NCBI GenBank assembly: GCA_914767715.1
Contig: OU612068.1
Coordinates: forward strand, 434,001-498,000
Reading direction: 5' to 3'
Source: Membranipora membranacea
Taxonomy: Eukaryota > Bryozoa > Gymnolaemata > Cheilostomatida > Membraniporidae
DNA length: 64,000 nucleotides
Numbering within the stretch: position 1 is the stretch's first letter; each line of letters starts with the position of its first letter. The notes under the pieces were generated by a model. That model did no database searches. It worked only from the letters and a program-made list of their open reading frames with translations, and was not told the origin of the DNA. A program made the translations under genes and the position numbers. This document shows, in pieces, positions 53,301 to 64,000 of the stretch.

Positions 53301-55393
53301 AAACCTAAGAGAGGATCTAAGTACATCCTGGTGTTTGGTGGAGCTGATATAGACTGTTATCAGAGCAGCTCCGGCTCATCCCATGTATACAGATATGATG
53401 TAGTGAATAACTCATGGTTAGAACTGGATAGCTGTAACTTAGGCAGATACAAGGTAATACCATATACATAATCAATTAAGTGGCAATACTTATCAATCGA
53501 GTACAGCAGTATACACAGTACAGTATATATACTCTCAGATTTTACTGGGTCAGTTGACATGTTGCACTCTCGTCTGTATTGTATTGTACATCATCTGGAT
53601 CTATTATTATGTGATTTTCTAGGCACTGGTCTTTCTTATTTGGACCTAAGGAAGTTCCAATCTGAGCCAATATCTTCTCGTTTTAGTATATACTTACTTC
53701 CAGATTTATTGTTGGACTCAAATTGTAGCATGCAATATCAGTGATCGGCGACAGAATATATCTATTAGGAGGAAACAATGAGTTCTTCAGTATCACTTCA
53801 TCTGTGGAATGTTACAACATAACCACTGGAGTGTGGAGCTCAGTGTGCCCTATGCTTGAATGCAGGTAACTTACACTTACACTAGGTACATTACAGGTTC
53901 ATGGCAGCTTTTTCTCCAAAACTAAGTTGATTTAATCTTGTTATAATAATATGACCTCATGGAGAAGTCTTTCATGTCATAATAATCTCATAGCGATGAG
54001 ATCGTTATGCTGAACATCTAGAAAAACTAGCTGCAGCGACATCAACTTTCAGCCCAGGCAACTGAAGTCAATTATGTGTATGTTGTCTTCAGAGCTCTTG
54101 TTGATAAAAATGATAACAATGGATGTGTTCTTTTGTAGAAAAAATCCGCAGGTTGTCGTTGTGAATGGAAGGATGTATGTAACATCATCAAATGAAGAAT
54201 CAGAGGGGCAGTCAGACTCAGAGTCTTCTATTGAGGTTTATGAACCAATTGATGATTCATGGCGTAATTATACCAGCAATCTAGGCTGGCAACCCGCTAA
54301 CAGTACTGCTTCTGTGTGCTATCAAGGTGGTTATTATAACTTAGGAGTTGTGCTCCCAAATGTTGTGAAAAGACGACTTGAACAGATCCGTGCAAACCTT
54401 TTCCCTGTCAATACAATCAGGGTGAATGGGAAAAACCCTGTAGTTGTATCAGGAGTGAGTTTGAGACATTTTCTCTGTTATCATGGACTCTCCCAAACTC
54501 ACTGATTGTATCAATATGTTGTTCTAGTTTCTGATGTCTCGCTCGCAGCGCTTAGAATTTTCGCTCTCCCCACATATACGTCCTACTGTATTTTAATTCA
54601 GAGTGTAAGCTCCACAGTATATTCAAATTTCACAGCTTGTTTACCTATATTGTAGACAAACTCTACGAATTGGTGTGTGGTAAAAAAAGAAGTTTTGTGA
54701 GAGTGACACCTCTATTCTTAGACTCAGATCCCTACAGTAGATTTGATATTGGAGTATTTGGGGAAGCTGAGTACCCCCATGGTCATTTACCATATATCAG
54801 ACATCGATGTGCTATGGCTATCCTAGGGGGGTATTTATATGTTATTGGCGGATCAAACACCAACAGAAGCAGGTCGTCTTCTTCGAACGACAACTCAATA
54901 GGAAAAACAGTAGATAGACTAAATCTGTCTAAGGTATGTTTTTGTAGGCCCCATAGCACTAAAGTGTTTTACAATGATAAACTGAAGATTGATGTTTGCC
55001 AATATGAATGATTCCTAGCTGGCCGGCGTTGAGACTGAAATCAGTGGCAGGATACCGATAAATTAATGACCGGCATTTAATATCAATAAGCTGCCTTCTT
55101 AAGTTTTTGCTCTTAGATTACACGACATGCTAATACTAACTGTCTGATGTTTATTACAGAATCTATGGGAGAGAGTGGGTAGTATGTCAGCGTCCCGATC
55201 CGGACATACAGCCCAGTCAGTGGCCGGTAAGATCTATGTGATCGGAGGTCAAACTCACCAGTCACGACAATCTGCAGCAGACAGCAGCTGTACAATGAAC
55301 TGTTATATGGAGGTTTATGATGCGGAGCTCGACCAATGGGAACCTCACAATCAACCTACTAACTTCATGTATTCAGCCTCGGTGTGTTACTGA
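50364..55393 (+). CDS. BTB-BACK-kelch protein (KLHL family)
   Basis: Kelch-like proteins are usually CUL3 ubiquitin ligase adaptors, with BTB binding CUL3 and the kelch propeller binding substrate (family knowledge). Exons: 50364-50658, 51319-51447, 51925-52049, 52214-52473, 53285-53453, 53729-53865, 54139-54326, 54656-54933, 55160-55393 (1815 nt, 604 aa, normal length). BTB: FYDVEVCVG, CHKVILSAHSAVFQAMF, VFRSVLEFMYKG, VRDIMYIADELLM. BACK: ALNFICQNL and EEDVLLAALRWI. Kelch strands: YILVFGGAD, ISVIGDRIYLLGG, ASVCYQDKLYEL, AILGGYLYVIGG and SVAGKIYVIGG with W/Y partners. The start is the first ATG after an in-frame stop; the ATG at 50406 is an alternative. The last blade stops at FMYSASVCY, short of the usual closing strand. 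The exact KLHL orthologue was not determined. Confidence 0.9.
51172..51332 (+). repeat. Seven perfect 23-bp units spanning a splice acceptor
   Basis: Seven identical 23-bp units (start GTTATATAGGGTACATAG, then ATATT) begin at 51172, 51195, 51218, 51241, 51264, 51287 and 51310. Each holds ATATAG followed by GGTACATAGATATT. The last copy provides the acceptor (AG at 51317-51318) and first 14 bases of kelch exon 2. The previous copies therefore duplicate both intron end and exon start. There is almost no pyrimidine tract before the AG. Confidence 0.95.
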
Positions 55394-55993
55394 TGTGCTC
55401 TGAGATATAACCTTATTAGGACATGATGTGCATGCTTCACAGCTCAATCATGCACACAATACTAGGTGTCTAATTATTTTATTCTAGAGAATCTAAGGAT
55501 GATGAATCTCTATTTTTTTATCCGCACAATTATAGTTATTTCTTACATAGATATACAGGGACATGGTGCTGAAGGACAACACCATGTAGTTTCTTTGCAT
55601 TTTTATGGTTTTTTTTAATACATAACGAAATAACATAGCAAACTATCACAGATTGATTTCTATTGACAACAACTTAAAATCGAAGACATTAACCTCTTGC
55701 ATAATTAGAAAGAGAAAATACTAATTGTCACAAAAAGATTGTTGAATATTACTCTAAGCATGAGGTTTTATCCAAGTTCAAGCACATTTAAGTATGATTA
55801 GAATTGTCACGTAGTCGGATTTCTATTTCAAACCAACCCTAATTGAGGGTTTCAAAGTCAACAGTAACGTTTTTGAGACAAGAGATTTTTCGCGTCATGG
55901 ACAAGATGCCTCAATGGCTAAGTGAATCTCTCCAGGATAACTTATCATACCGGCGGTAAAGTAGAGCTCAGTCGTAGAGGTCAGAGGTTAGGG
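55394..55993. other. 3' spacer between convergent kelch and STIMATE genes
   Basis: AT-rich 3' UTR or spacer sequence. No ORF, RNA gene or repeat is recognised. Confidence 0.5.
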
Positions 55994-58682
55994 TCATAAG
56001 TCATGTTTACTTGACGATTCAGATAGATAGCTCTGCTCATCCATCTCAATATCATTAGAGGAAAGTTGTTTGTACTTGTGTAGTTGAGATCTGCTACCTG
56101 GAAGCCTTAATGTCCTCATCAGAAAATTATCCACAACCCAAAATATGATTGCCTAAAATAAATAAAAGGGTAATGGAGTATGAGGGAAGGTTATGTAGTA
56201 TATCACACCACAGAAATGTAGAATATAACTCTAAGGCAATAAAAAACATTTTCTATTTAAAACAATTTTTATTTTGAGCTTGATGGATTGATATACATTT
56301 GACACTATAACATCTAATCCTCCTAATAATATGTCGGATCATCTAATACATCAGGGTTTATTATAACGCCCACAATAGGTGAATAGGACTGTTTGATACT
56401 GAGCCTATCATACAAGAACAATAAATGTAGAATCAGTAGATAGTCATCCGTTATCTGACTGCTCTGTGATAGAACAGACAGGCTCCTGACACTTTTGTCT
56501 TATCATGACAGCTGATAAGCTGATAATAAGTATCATTATCTCTCATTAATAATATAAACATCACTACTTACATTGACTACGATTGGAATCACAAACATGA
56601 CAAGCACTAGCTCAAGCTGTGCATTCCTAATAGGAGACACGATAACCTTACTTATCTACAAAACGGATAAAATCAAGAAGTTTTAATATATGATATAATG
56701 TAGCTCTATCTTCCAAGTCAACTAAAGTTACCAGTCATCATTCATACAAATACTAAAATTAGCAGATATTAAATACCATTGAGCAGGGAATAGGAATTTG
56801 AATATAAGGAATTAATAGCAGGATATCGGCTATAAGAGAATAGAACTGAACTCATCACAATGATTGTGACGCCAACAAATAAATTATTATGTATTTGTCA
56901 AGCCTCATTTTTTACAGCCCGATAGTGTTAGGGGTAGTTAGGGTTCTGATCTCACTTTAGTGTCAACAGCTCGAGTGTCAACTAGCTTTTGTGTCAACAG
57001 CTAGAGGTAAATAGTGCGCCTGGTCATGTGGATTAGCTTTTATTCGCAAGCAGGGAATCTCTGGAGATGACAAACTGAGAACTACAATAAGATAACCCAC
57101 CTTCTCCCATATAGGTATAGTCATGAGCGCTATGACTATACCTTTTTCTAATATCATCACTATACTGTATACTATACACTGTATGAGCCATCGACTACAC
57201 TTAGCAGGCTCTCCATACTCTCCATTCCTTAAGAACTTACAGCTGCAGCATTTAGCTATCCAGTTTATAAATTGTAGAGCTATATATATAAATATGAGTC
57301 CGATAGTGGAGTCTAGAAGGAAGTTCATTACATACCTAAAAAGTAGAAGACAAAATGTTATAATGTTTAGAAAACTAAAACCTGTCAATCACTATGTGAA
57401 AATATCCACCAAGTAAAGATTAAAATTTGAACATACTATCATAGTCAATGCGAGAGAGGCAGAAGAGGAACATCATGATACATTTTGACTCTGATCACAA
57501 ATCAAAACCAATCGAATGTAAAATCAATGTTGGATAGCCTTGTGTAGGTTGGTATGGTTATTTTAGACAAAGTTTCCAGAATGTGTATATAAGTTTATGA
57601 CCAGGAGGTAAGTTATATCATTGTATTTCATGGTGTATCAGCTGACTCACCAGATACATGGGTCTGTAGATTTATCGCTAGCAGTTTGTGATGAAATAAT
57701 TACATTTGCAAAGTGGATGATTGCAGCACCAACTCCCTGCTTGGAAGTGTCAAAAAACCTACAATTGGGAAAAGAATAAGTGTTAAGTTTCGCTTCACCA
57801 AATTTATTTTACACTTATCCAAGTTACTAAATCAACACAATGTATGATTGACGACAAAAACGCAAGAAGTACCAAAATTTTATATTTATGACCTAACTAA
57901 ACCTTCCGATACCAAATCATAGAAAAAAGCATGTATGGCCAAATATCGATACAGTAACATTATTTTTGGGTACTTACCAGACGAGCCAGGGTCTCCTTTG
58001 TGCGACTGGCTCACAGAACCGTTTGACTAAAGAGGACACAAAAGTGAAAAGAGGTTAATTATGCAAACAAACAGAGCAGACATATCAGGTAAACTGGTTC
58101 TCCCAGTAATCAAAGTGGTTAGTTTACATTGTTACATTGGTCAGGATGAGCATAATATATTACCAGATGCTCAACAAGCTGAACTGAAGTTTGAGTCATT
58201 TGTAACACAAGAATACCAGTGTGAACAAACATCTGCTCATCAATGAATAAGACTGACGATTCATACCTGCAGTAGATTATGCAGTGACATATATAAATCT
58301 CTGTGATGGGCAGGTGATTTCATGGTATGAGGAACTTTTAGGTAAAAGAAATAGAAGGGAAAGAAATGCTGGTAGTTGTCATTGCCATTATTTTTTGCAT
58401 GGAAGTTTCTTCCAAAAGCAGTGTCGGAACCAAACTGCCTTGTCCCATAACCAACTTTATATACTGACTACAGGAAAAAGATTCTGCTAACTCACCTATA
58501 AGACAAGAGAATGCTATTAGAGCTAAGAGAAACTGTACAAGTATACCGAATGTACCGGTCAGAGATCCGTAGTGACACCTGGTATCCTCCGCCGCCGGTG
58601 CTGTGATGTTAGTAGATGTTGGGTTAGTAGATGAGATGAGTAGAAGGATATCGCTATCTGCACTTCCGCTGACATCATCCAT
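55994..58682 (-). CDS. STIMATE: STIMATE/TMEM110: ER membrane STIM-activating protein
   Basis: Multipass ER protein that in mammals promotes STIM1 activation and ER-plasma membrane junctions during store-operated calcium entry (family knowledge). Exons: 58496-58682, 57978-58026, 57651-57758, 57101-57335, 56572-56655, 55994-56152 (822 nt, 273 aa; human 294). Family signatures in order: GTFGILVQFLLALIAF (TM1), VKRFCEPVAQRRPW, FFDTSKQGVGAAIIHFANV (TM2), NFLLDSTIGLIFIYIA (TM3), GEYGEPAKCSRW, YSIVMILEKGIVIAL (TM4), VLVMFVIPIVVNAIIFWVVD (TM5), then a cytosolic tail with an acidic SNDIEMDEQSYLSESSS stretch. An N-glycosylation site (NIT) lies in the N-terminal lumenal or extracellular stretch. The polybasic C-terminus of the human protein is mostly absent. 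The start is the first ATG in the frame. Confidence 0.93.
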
Positions 58683-60676
58683 TCAGCGGCCAAGGTCAAG
58701 GTCTCAGACACTGTGTCTGCAAGTAAATATGAGCTTACATCTATTACAAATATCGGATTTACTGATAGTTTCGGCTCGAGACATTAAGCATGAGTTGAAC
58801 TTAAACTATCAACTATCAACCATACATATCAGGGCCATCTGCTTATGAAAAACACCAATTCAGCAATTCTTATTGGCCATCTATTATACCTTGTACCTGT
58901 TTTAAGGTATGACTGTCGTAGACCTGTCCGGAAATATGGCTTTGTGGTAGCAAGCATTTATATTAAAACTAATCTAGATGGGTTGGTTATAGTTGATTTT
59001 TCAGGACACAGAGTGGGCTGGCAAATTAGGCACCTGACTAGCAGCAATGTATTTCTAATCCTCCAACCAGATGAAACGGGTAGGGAGCTTATTGTTTCAA
59101 TTTGTACCCTTGACTAGTTGGCAGACTTAACATAAAGTTGGCCTATAAGGTTGCGCACCTCTTTATTAAAATGTACATAAATCCTGTCAACGCATCAATT
59201 TCTCAACGCGATACTGCTGGAGAGATTTGGACTTGACTGGCTGGGGTACGTATAGGTCTAGCTTATGCACTAACAACCCGAGAGCCGTGTCACAAATGGT
59301 CAAGTCTAGGTCTATTGTCCATAGATAGCAGTTCCCTGCCCACATATGTCTGGATACCCCATACTAGCATACAACTGTGAGTGTAAGTACCTAGCTGTGA
59401 GTATAAGCGAGTAATACACAAACCTCAGTCGGGTAAACGCGATAAGTAAGGAGTAATAAGTGTCTACTCTGTCTTAGGACTTGCGCTTGACTAGTGGTAA
59501 TAATAAAATAAACAAAATTATTTGTTTAATAAATAATCTAATTAATTAATACCAGTAATAGTCACAGGGTTCCCTGCTGCAAGTCAGTAGATGCTCTTTG
59601 GTAGATGAATGTTTCAATGAATGTATCATTTTTCTACCTCATAAACCGCATAAACTACCCTTGTCATGACTCAATCATTGGCAACACACATTAATCAAAC
59701 AAATACCTATAGGAGTATCTATATTATGATATTATTCATATATATTATATGTGTGTGTGTGTCACTGTGTATGTTACTGTCAAGACATGCTAATATCAAG
59801 TATATAATAAAAAAAAAAGGCCTATCTATTTGTTCCTTCGTGTAATTTTGAGGTTCAATATTACATGAAATAAAAGATTTAACTAACTATTTTCTATTAT
59901 TCATATATATATATATATCGAGGACGGAGTAACAGTACTTCACTATAATTACTCCTTGTATATATATATATATCACAGACCGCAGGTCACTGACAGTTGA
60001 TTTGATGAGTTGCAGCCTTGTGTGTGTGTGGTTTGTGTTTGACAAACAAACACAAACCACACACACACAAGGCTGCAACTCATCAAATCAACTGTCACTG
60101 TCAGCAGTGACCTGCTGTCTGTGATATAAATCGTATATATATGAATTGAATGACTCACAATGAAGAAATAGTCTCCTGTTACAGCTGAGATGAGCAAGAA
60201 TGAAATGACATCATTACTTACTAAACTATGATAGAACAATGTGTAATAAGTGGGGATGGATGATAGGGTATAGTTCCTGTCTTGTCCTGAGAGAGAGATT
60301 AGGGCAGAGTCATTGGAAACAAAAATTATTTCCTTGACCTATATCACTTCCTTTTACGCATGCGTAACAGTGAGAATTAAAATAATTGGAAAGAGGCTGA
60401 AAAATCACAAAGGTAAATCATCTACAGATTTTACTGTTTTTCTTGGAATAAGAGCATTGTTTTGCTTAATGATTTGTGACAAAATTTTGCCCTACTGCTA
60501 TATCACATTGTGCCATAGGTTATAACTGCTGAAATTTCTCGTATTGTCCTAGAAAATTAAAAGAAAGTGGCCAATATGTTCCATATTATTTTTATCATAT
60601 TAAGTTTATGCGCATGCGTGAGTGATAATCACAGTGTGTTATGACCTATTTGAGAGTTGTCTCATTTTTTGCTTAA
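58683..60676. other. Spacer between STIMATE and the divergent downstream gene
   Basis: No gene is supported, although frames exist at 58603-58848 and 58845-59117. It contains a (TG)n tract at about 59750-59761, AT microsatellites flanking a long palindrome (59971-60126), and GCGCATGCGT near 60357 and 60609. Confidence 0.5.
59971..60126. repeat. Long near-perfect palindrome, arms of about 72 bp
   Basis: The left arm 59971-60042 reads TATCACAGAC, CAGGTCACTG, then GATTTGATGAGTTGCAGCC and a TG run. It is repeated inverted at 60047-60126, with about 7 extra bases near CACTGTCAG and a few mismatches at the outer end. The loop is 4 nt. AT runs border both sides, so the element may sit in a TA-rich target. 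Transcribed, it would fold into a long hairpin. Confidence 0.88.
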
Positions 60677-63600
60677 ATGGACAAACAACTCCTTGCTAAA
60701 ACCGAAGAGTGTAAGTGGTGATTGTCTTTGCACACTACCCAGACAATGGCACAATCATCCCAGGATTACTATTAATCAATGAAAATCCCTCGCTTCTTAC
60801 CATTTATATACCTTTTTTTGCTTCTAGATCTCAATCAAATTCAGCTCGATGGACGTTCATTTGATAAGCACTCGATAGTATGTCAATGCTTTGTGATGGA
60901 GGACAGATCGAATTCTAGCAATCTGAAAATTCCGCAGTCATACCAGACCAATCCGGCTCCTTCAAACTCTGGTGCAGTTTTTCCAGGTAAATGTAAAATG
61001 TTTGAGATGTAACCAATGCAAGAACGGTCTCACTGATACTACAACTGTCCTAAATATCATGTTGCCTCATCCTTCGGTGACTAAATTTCATCGCATGTAA
61101 AACAAAAGTGAAGAAAAAACTTGGGAAACTACTTCAGCAAACTCATTCCTACATTTTCTGGGTTTTCTTACTTCCTAAGATGCTTCACAACACTGGACCA
61201 TTGACATAAATTTAGGCCTAAGCTGTAATCTAACTAGCGAATGTAGAAACATGTCAGCGTAATTGATGTTAAATAGGCAATATAAGATTAGTGGGAATGT
61301 GGAAATCACAGGTTTATGTCAGCACACCAATATCACATCCCACCTGACAGAGCTTTCTGAGCTCCAGCAGCTGACTGATATAGAGATAATCGCACACTGC
61401 TGCTGCTCTCTGGATGCTGGAACACATCAGACCTTTCTGTTTGGTGCCTCAGTCCGGCGTTCCAGGATTTAATTTGTATAACTATTTGATTTTTTGTATT
61501 CATGTGATTTTTATGATTTCAGATCTTCAACAAGGATATGCGAGCTTTTATCAGTTCACTGAGGCCAGCCAAGCCCTAAATCTCAGTCCCAGTGGTGCGC
61601 AAGCCCCAATCACCCTTCAACCCCCACTTGCTCACAGCAGTACACCTCCTCTTGCTCACAGCAGTGAACCAGTAACATTCCCTAGACCTCTAGTTTCTCA
61701 ATCACAAGCCCAGAATGCTGCATTGGCCTGTAGTCCTCTGACATCTCCTCAGCAGCATGCCGCCCCGACAATGGCTCATACTCTATCATCTAATCTAGCT
61801 CCCCCAAAGCTGACAGAATCAAGAAAGTCTCCCATTCCATTAAGCTTGGTCAGTCATGCCCCACCAACTAAGGACGATCTCAAGCGTCTTCGACAGCAGA
61901 TGGCTGCTTTGGCTAATAATGCCCGAAGCAGTCCGAGGCCGAGGATTCCCAGTCCAGCTAAACCTGCTACAGCGGGAGTTATCGGTAGACACCCGACTGA
62001 TCTACAGATACCTCGAGCTAACAGCCCAGCCGCCGTCCTTATCCAGCCAGCACATTCTAAAGCAAAGTCCAAGTACCCAGCTATTCTTCCTACATCAGCT
62101 GAAACACAAAGGAAGGGCGTAGCTGGCCTCCCCCCACCATCAGCACATGGACAGAGTCAGGTAGCCTCATCATCTCCTGCTATTCATGCAGCCTTAAATC
62201 AGCCAGTAGTGGAGCGCGGAGGCAAGAGGCCAGTTATGCTTCAAGCTGAGGTAAGTCTAGTGTTGTGATTGTCACTGCAGACACTTGTTGATTATGCAAC
62301 ACATGATACGGTCATGGAGTGAATTATACATACACATGTATCACATGCATGTGTCATCAATAGGCTTGTGCTATGATACACAGAGGTCATGGGTAACTGA
62401 ATGCATGATTGTCTTTCATGAGCAAGTAAATTGTTGAACCAAAGAGTTAAGTCCTTGTGACATGATTTTTGTTCCTCACACTTTGACTGCTACGGAAAAA
62501 TTGCTTCTACTTGTTTGTTCAGTCGACCTCATAGATTCATCGCTAGCTGTATATTTAGGTTTGAATAGTGGACCAATAATTTAGTTTATATAATGGTCTG
62601 TGTATTACTTACTTATTACTTTTTGTAGATAAATATGATATCCATTTCTTTATGTTTATGTTTTGTTAATTTTAGAGAACCGTAAACTCAGCTAATGTAT
62701 CCCCGTCTCCATCCATCATGTCTAGTTCTCAGCTACCTTTTCATACTCAGCAGCATCCCAACTCAGGTAAACATCCTCCTCCTCCTCATCTCCAACATCA
62801 TCAGCAGCATCACCGGCAGCAGCAGCACAAGTCAGCGGTACCATCACAGGGTAACCCAGCGGCGTACCAACCACCACCTGCCTGGGCTACATCAGCAGCT
62901 AAACATCACCACAAGTCAGCCCCTCATAAACAGCCTCATAAACAGTCTCATAAACAACCCTATAAACAGCCCAGACAGAAGAAGAGCACAGCTGATGTCT
63001 TCAAGAACACACAACTACAGACTATTCTACCCGCTACAAAGCCTACCAGTAATAAGTATGTCCACAAAGCCTATCGGTGATAAGTATGTCACATTAGTGA
63101 TATGGTAGTCGTATACTGATGATATGCATGTCTCATCCATTGTGTTGATTCTGTTTGAGAAAAATATTAGATTTCTGTGAAGTCAGTGTAAATCACAGAT
63201 GTGTAATCAATAATCAATCAATGTACTGCCATATTTGTTGTTTGATCAGCTTGAATATTACTGTTACATGGATGGAACACCTATTATGATACATGATAAT
63301 ATGTCATATTAATTTCCTTTCAGTCCGAATACTTCAACCTCTGCCTCCATACCTGGAATGCCTCCTAATATAGGAAACATCCCGGTAAGTACCTAATCTG
63401 ATGCATACATCACTGTGCCCACTGTGTGCATCTATCAATATTATTACTTGTGTATCTACTTCACTCATGCTACGGAAAATATGATTAGTATATTTAGTAT
63501 GAAGCCTTGTGAATGACCATTCTAGCAACATTTTCAGACTGAGAATATCTTCTGTGCCATATATCAATATTTTTCAGGGAGCAAATTCATGAATATCTAT

Positions 63601-63894
63601 TCTACTATCAGATGACCACAATGACTTATTGCCATAATAAGGGTATTAATGGTTTTTTTTAATTGATTCTCAGAATTTTTGTTCTATTTTCAGCCGGCTT
63701 TTTATCAACAAATGTCGCAACTCAATTCTAATATCGATCCTCGTAAACTCATCGCTGCTGCGGCTGCCGTAGGAAACACAACCAAACTGCAGAATGCTAC
63801 TGCTCCACCTGCACAAGGGTCACCTGCAGAAACTCAGAACGAACCCAAACGCACATCGGGACCTAAGAGCATTATAGAATCTCGTCTGCTTAGA
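60677..63894 (+). CDS. Pro/Gln/Ser/His-rich protein, N-terminal part (continues past window)
   Basis: Six exons with matching phases: 60677-60710, 60828-60986, 61523-62250, 62676-63055, 63324-63384, 63694-63894, giving 521 residues before a GTGAGT donor at 63895. The start is MDKQLLAKTEEYLNQIQLDG, a folded-looking leader of about 50 residues with FDKHSIVCQCFVMED. The rest is low complexity: repeated PLAHSS, RSSPRPRIPSPAKP, GKHPPPPHLQHHQQHHRQQ, HKQPHKQSHKQ and SNIDPRKLIAAAAAVG. It resembles a disordered transcription or RNA regulatory scaffold. I do not recognise the family; 4E-T-like 'RPRIPSP' similarity is too short to use. The 60986-61523 junction was chosen because phases match directly and the intervening frame (61263-61472) does not fit. 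Confidence 0.7.
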
Positions 63895-64000
63895 GTGAGT
63901 TTAGACAATGCTTATAATATTAATGTGACTAATATAATTTTAGCTAGAGGGAAAACAAGAGCTCCCTCCTGGAAGATGATAACAACTACCATTACCACCT

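Noticed and set aside
54327-54454. Continuation of the kelch exon past 54326 to a GTGAGT donor
   Set aside because: That donor is phase 0 and leads to a stop in the next exon. Splicing at 54326 gives ASVCYQDKLY, a proper kelch strand, and keeps the frame.
58603-59117. Two plus-strand frames opposite and upstream of STIMATE exon 1
   Set aside because: The first is a shadow of the STIMATE coding strand; the second has no supporting signals.
59973-60239. Minus-strand 88-codon frame over the palindrome
   Set aside because: Its peptide is produced by the inverted TG/CA-rich arms and has no gene context.
61263-61472. Frame encoding RQYKISGNVEITG...HQTFLFG as an extra exon of the rightmost gene
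   Set aside because: The only acceptor (AATAG at about 61275) gives the wrong phase after exon 60828-60986, whereas a direct join to 61523 is in phase.

Overview
This is eukaryotic, intron-rich nuclear DNA. Every gene is split into many exons bounded by GT..AG introns, and the proteins are recognisable animal proteins. The gene set (RSPRY1, PPP4R1, NFX1, a BTB-kelch protein and STIMATE/TMEM110), AT-rich introns mostly of 50 to 1000 bases, short gene spacing and many small foldback elements suit an invertebrate with a compact genome. A sponge or another early-branching animal is my best guess, but the sequence alone does not prove it. Gene models were built by hand from splice signals, reading phase and remembered human family members. 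For the five recognised genes and the nested gene, the exon lengths add up to an exact open frame.

Layout, left to right. At 43-201 (-) lies the first coding exon of an unidentified gene that leaves the window to the left. RSPRY1 (+, 1176-16233, 14 exons, 653 aa) carries in its introns a 2.1 kb 16-bp minisatellite, a decayed tRNA-Tyr, a 5'-truncated non-LTR retrotransposon end, a foldback element, a 19-bp tandem repeat and a complete antisense gene (10669-13702, 8 exons, 453 aa, coiled-coil-like, not identified). Between 16.2 and 20.9 kb there is no host gene, only a broken P-element/THAP9-like transposase (-) with a MITE inside it. PPP4R1 (+, 20873-39222, 21 exons, 1021 aa) meets NFX1 (-, 39870-49007, 19 exons, 1153 aa) tail to tail. 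A BTB-BACK-kelch gene (+, 50364-55393, 9 exons, 604 aa) diverges from NFX1 and meets STIMATE (-, 55994-58682, 6 exons, 273 aa) tail to tail. From 60677 (+) a Pro/Gln/His-rich protein of unknown family begins and runs off the right edge.

The genes have unrelated roles: RING ubiquitin ligase candidate, PP4 regulatory subunit, RNA/DNA-binding NF-X1 protein, CUL3-adaptor-type kelch protein, and ER calcium-entry regulator. There is no operon-like logic; orientation alternates in head-to-head and tail-to-tail pairs. The most unusual signals are structural: a tandem array of seven 23-bp units that each carry a candidate splice acceptor in the kelch gene, a 70-bp perfect foldback flanked by 8-bp direct repeats, a three-copy hairpin family inside one PPP4R1 intron, a 32-nt intron in PPP4R1, and the orphan nested gene.
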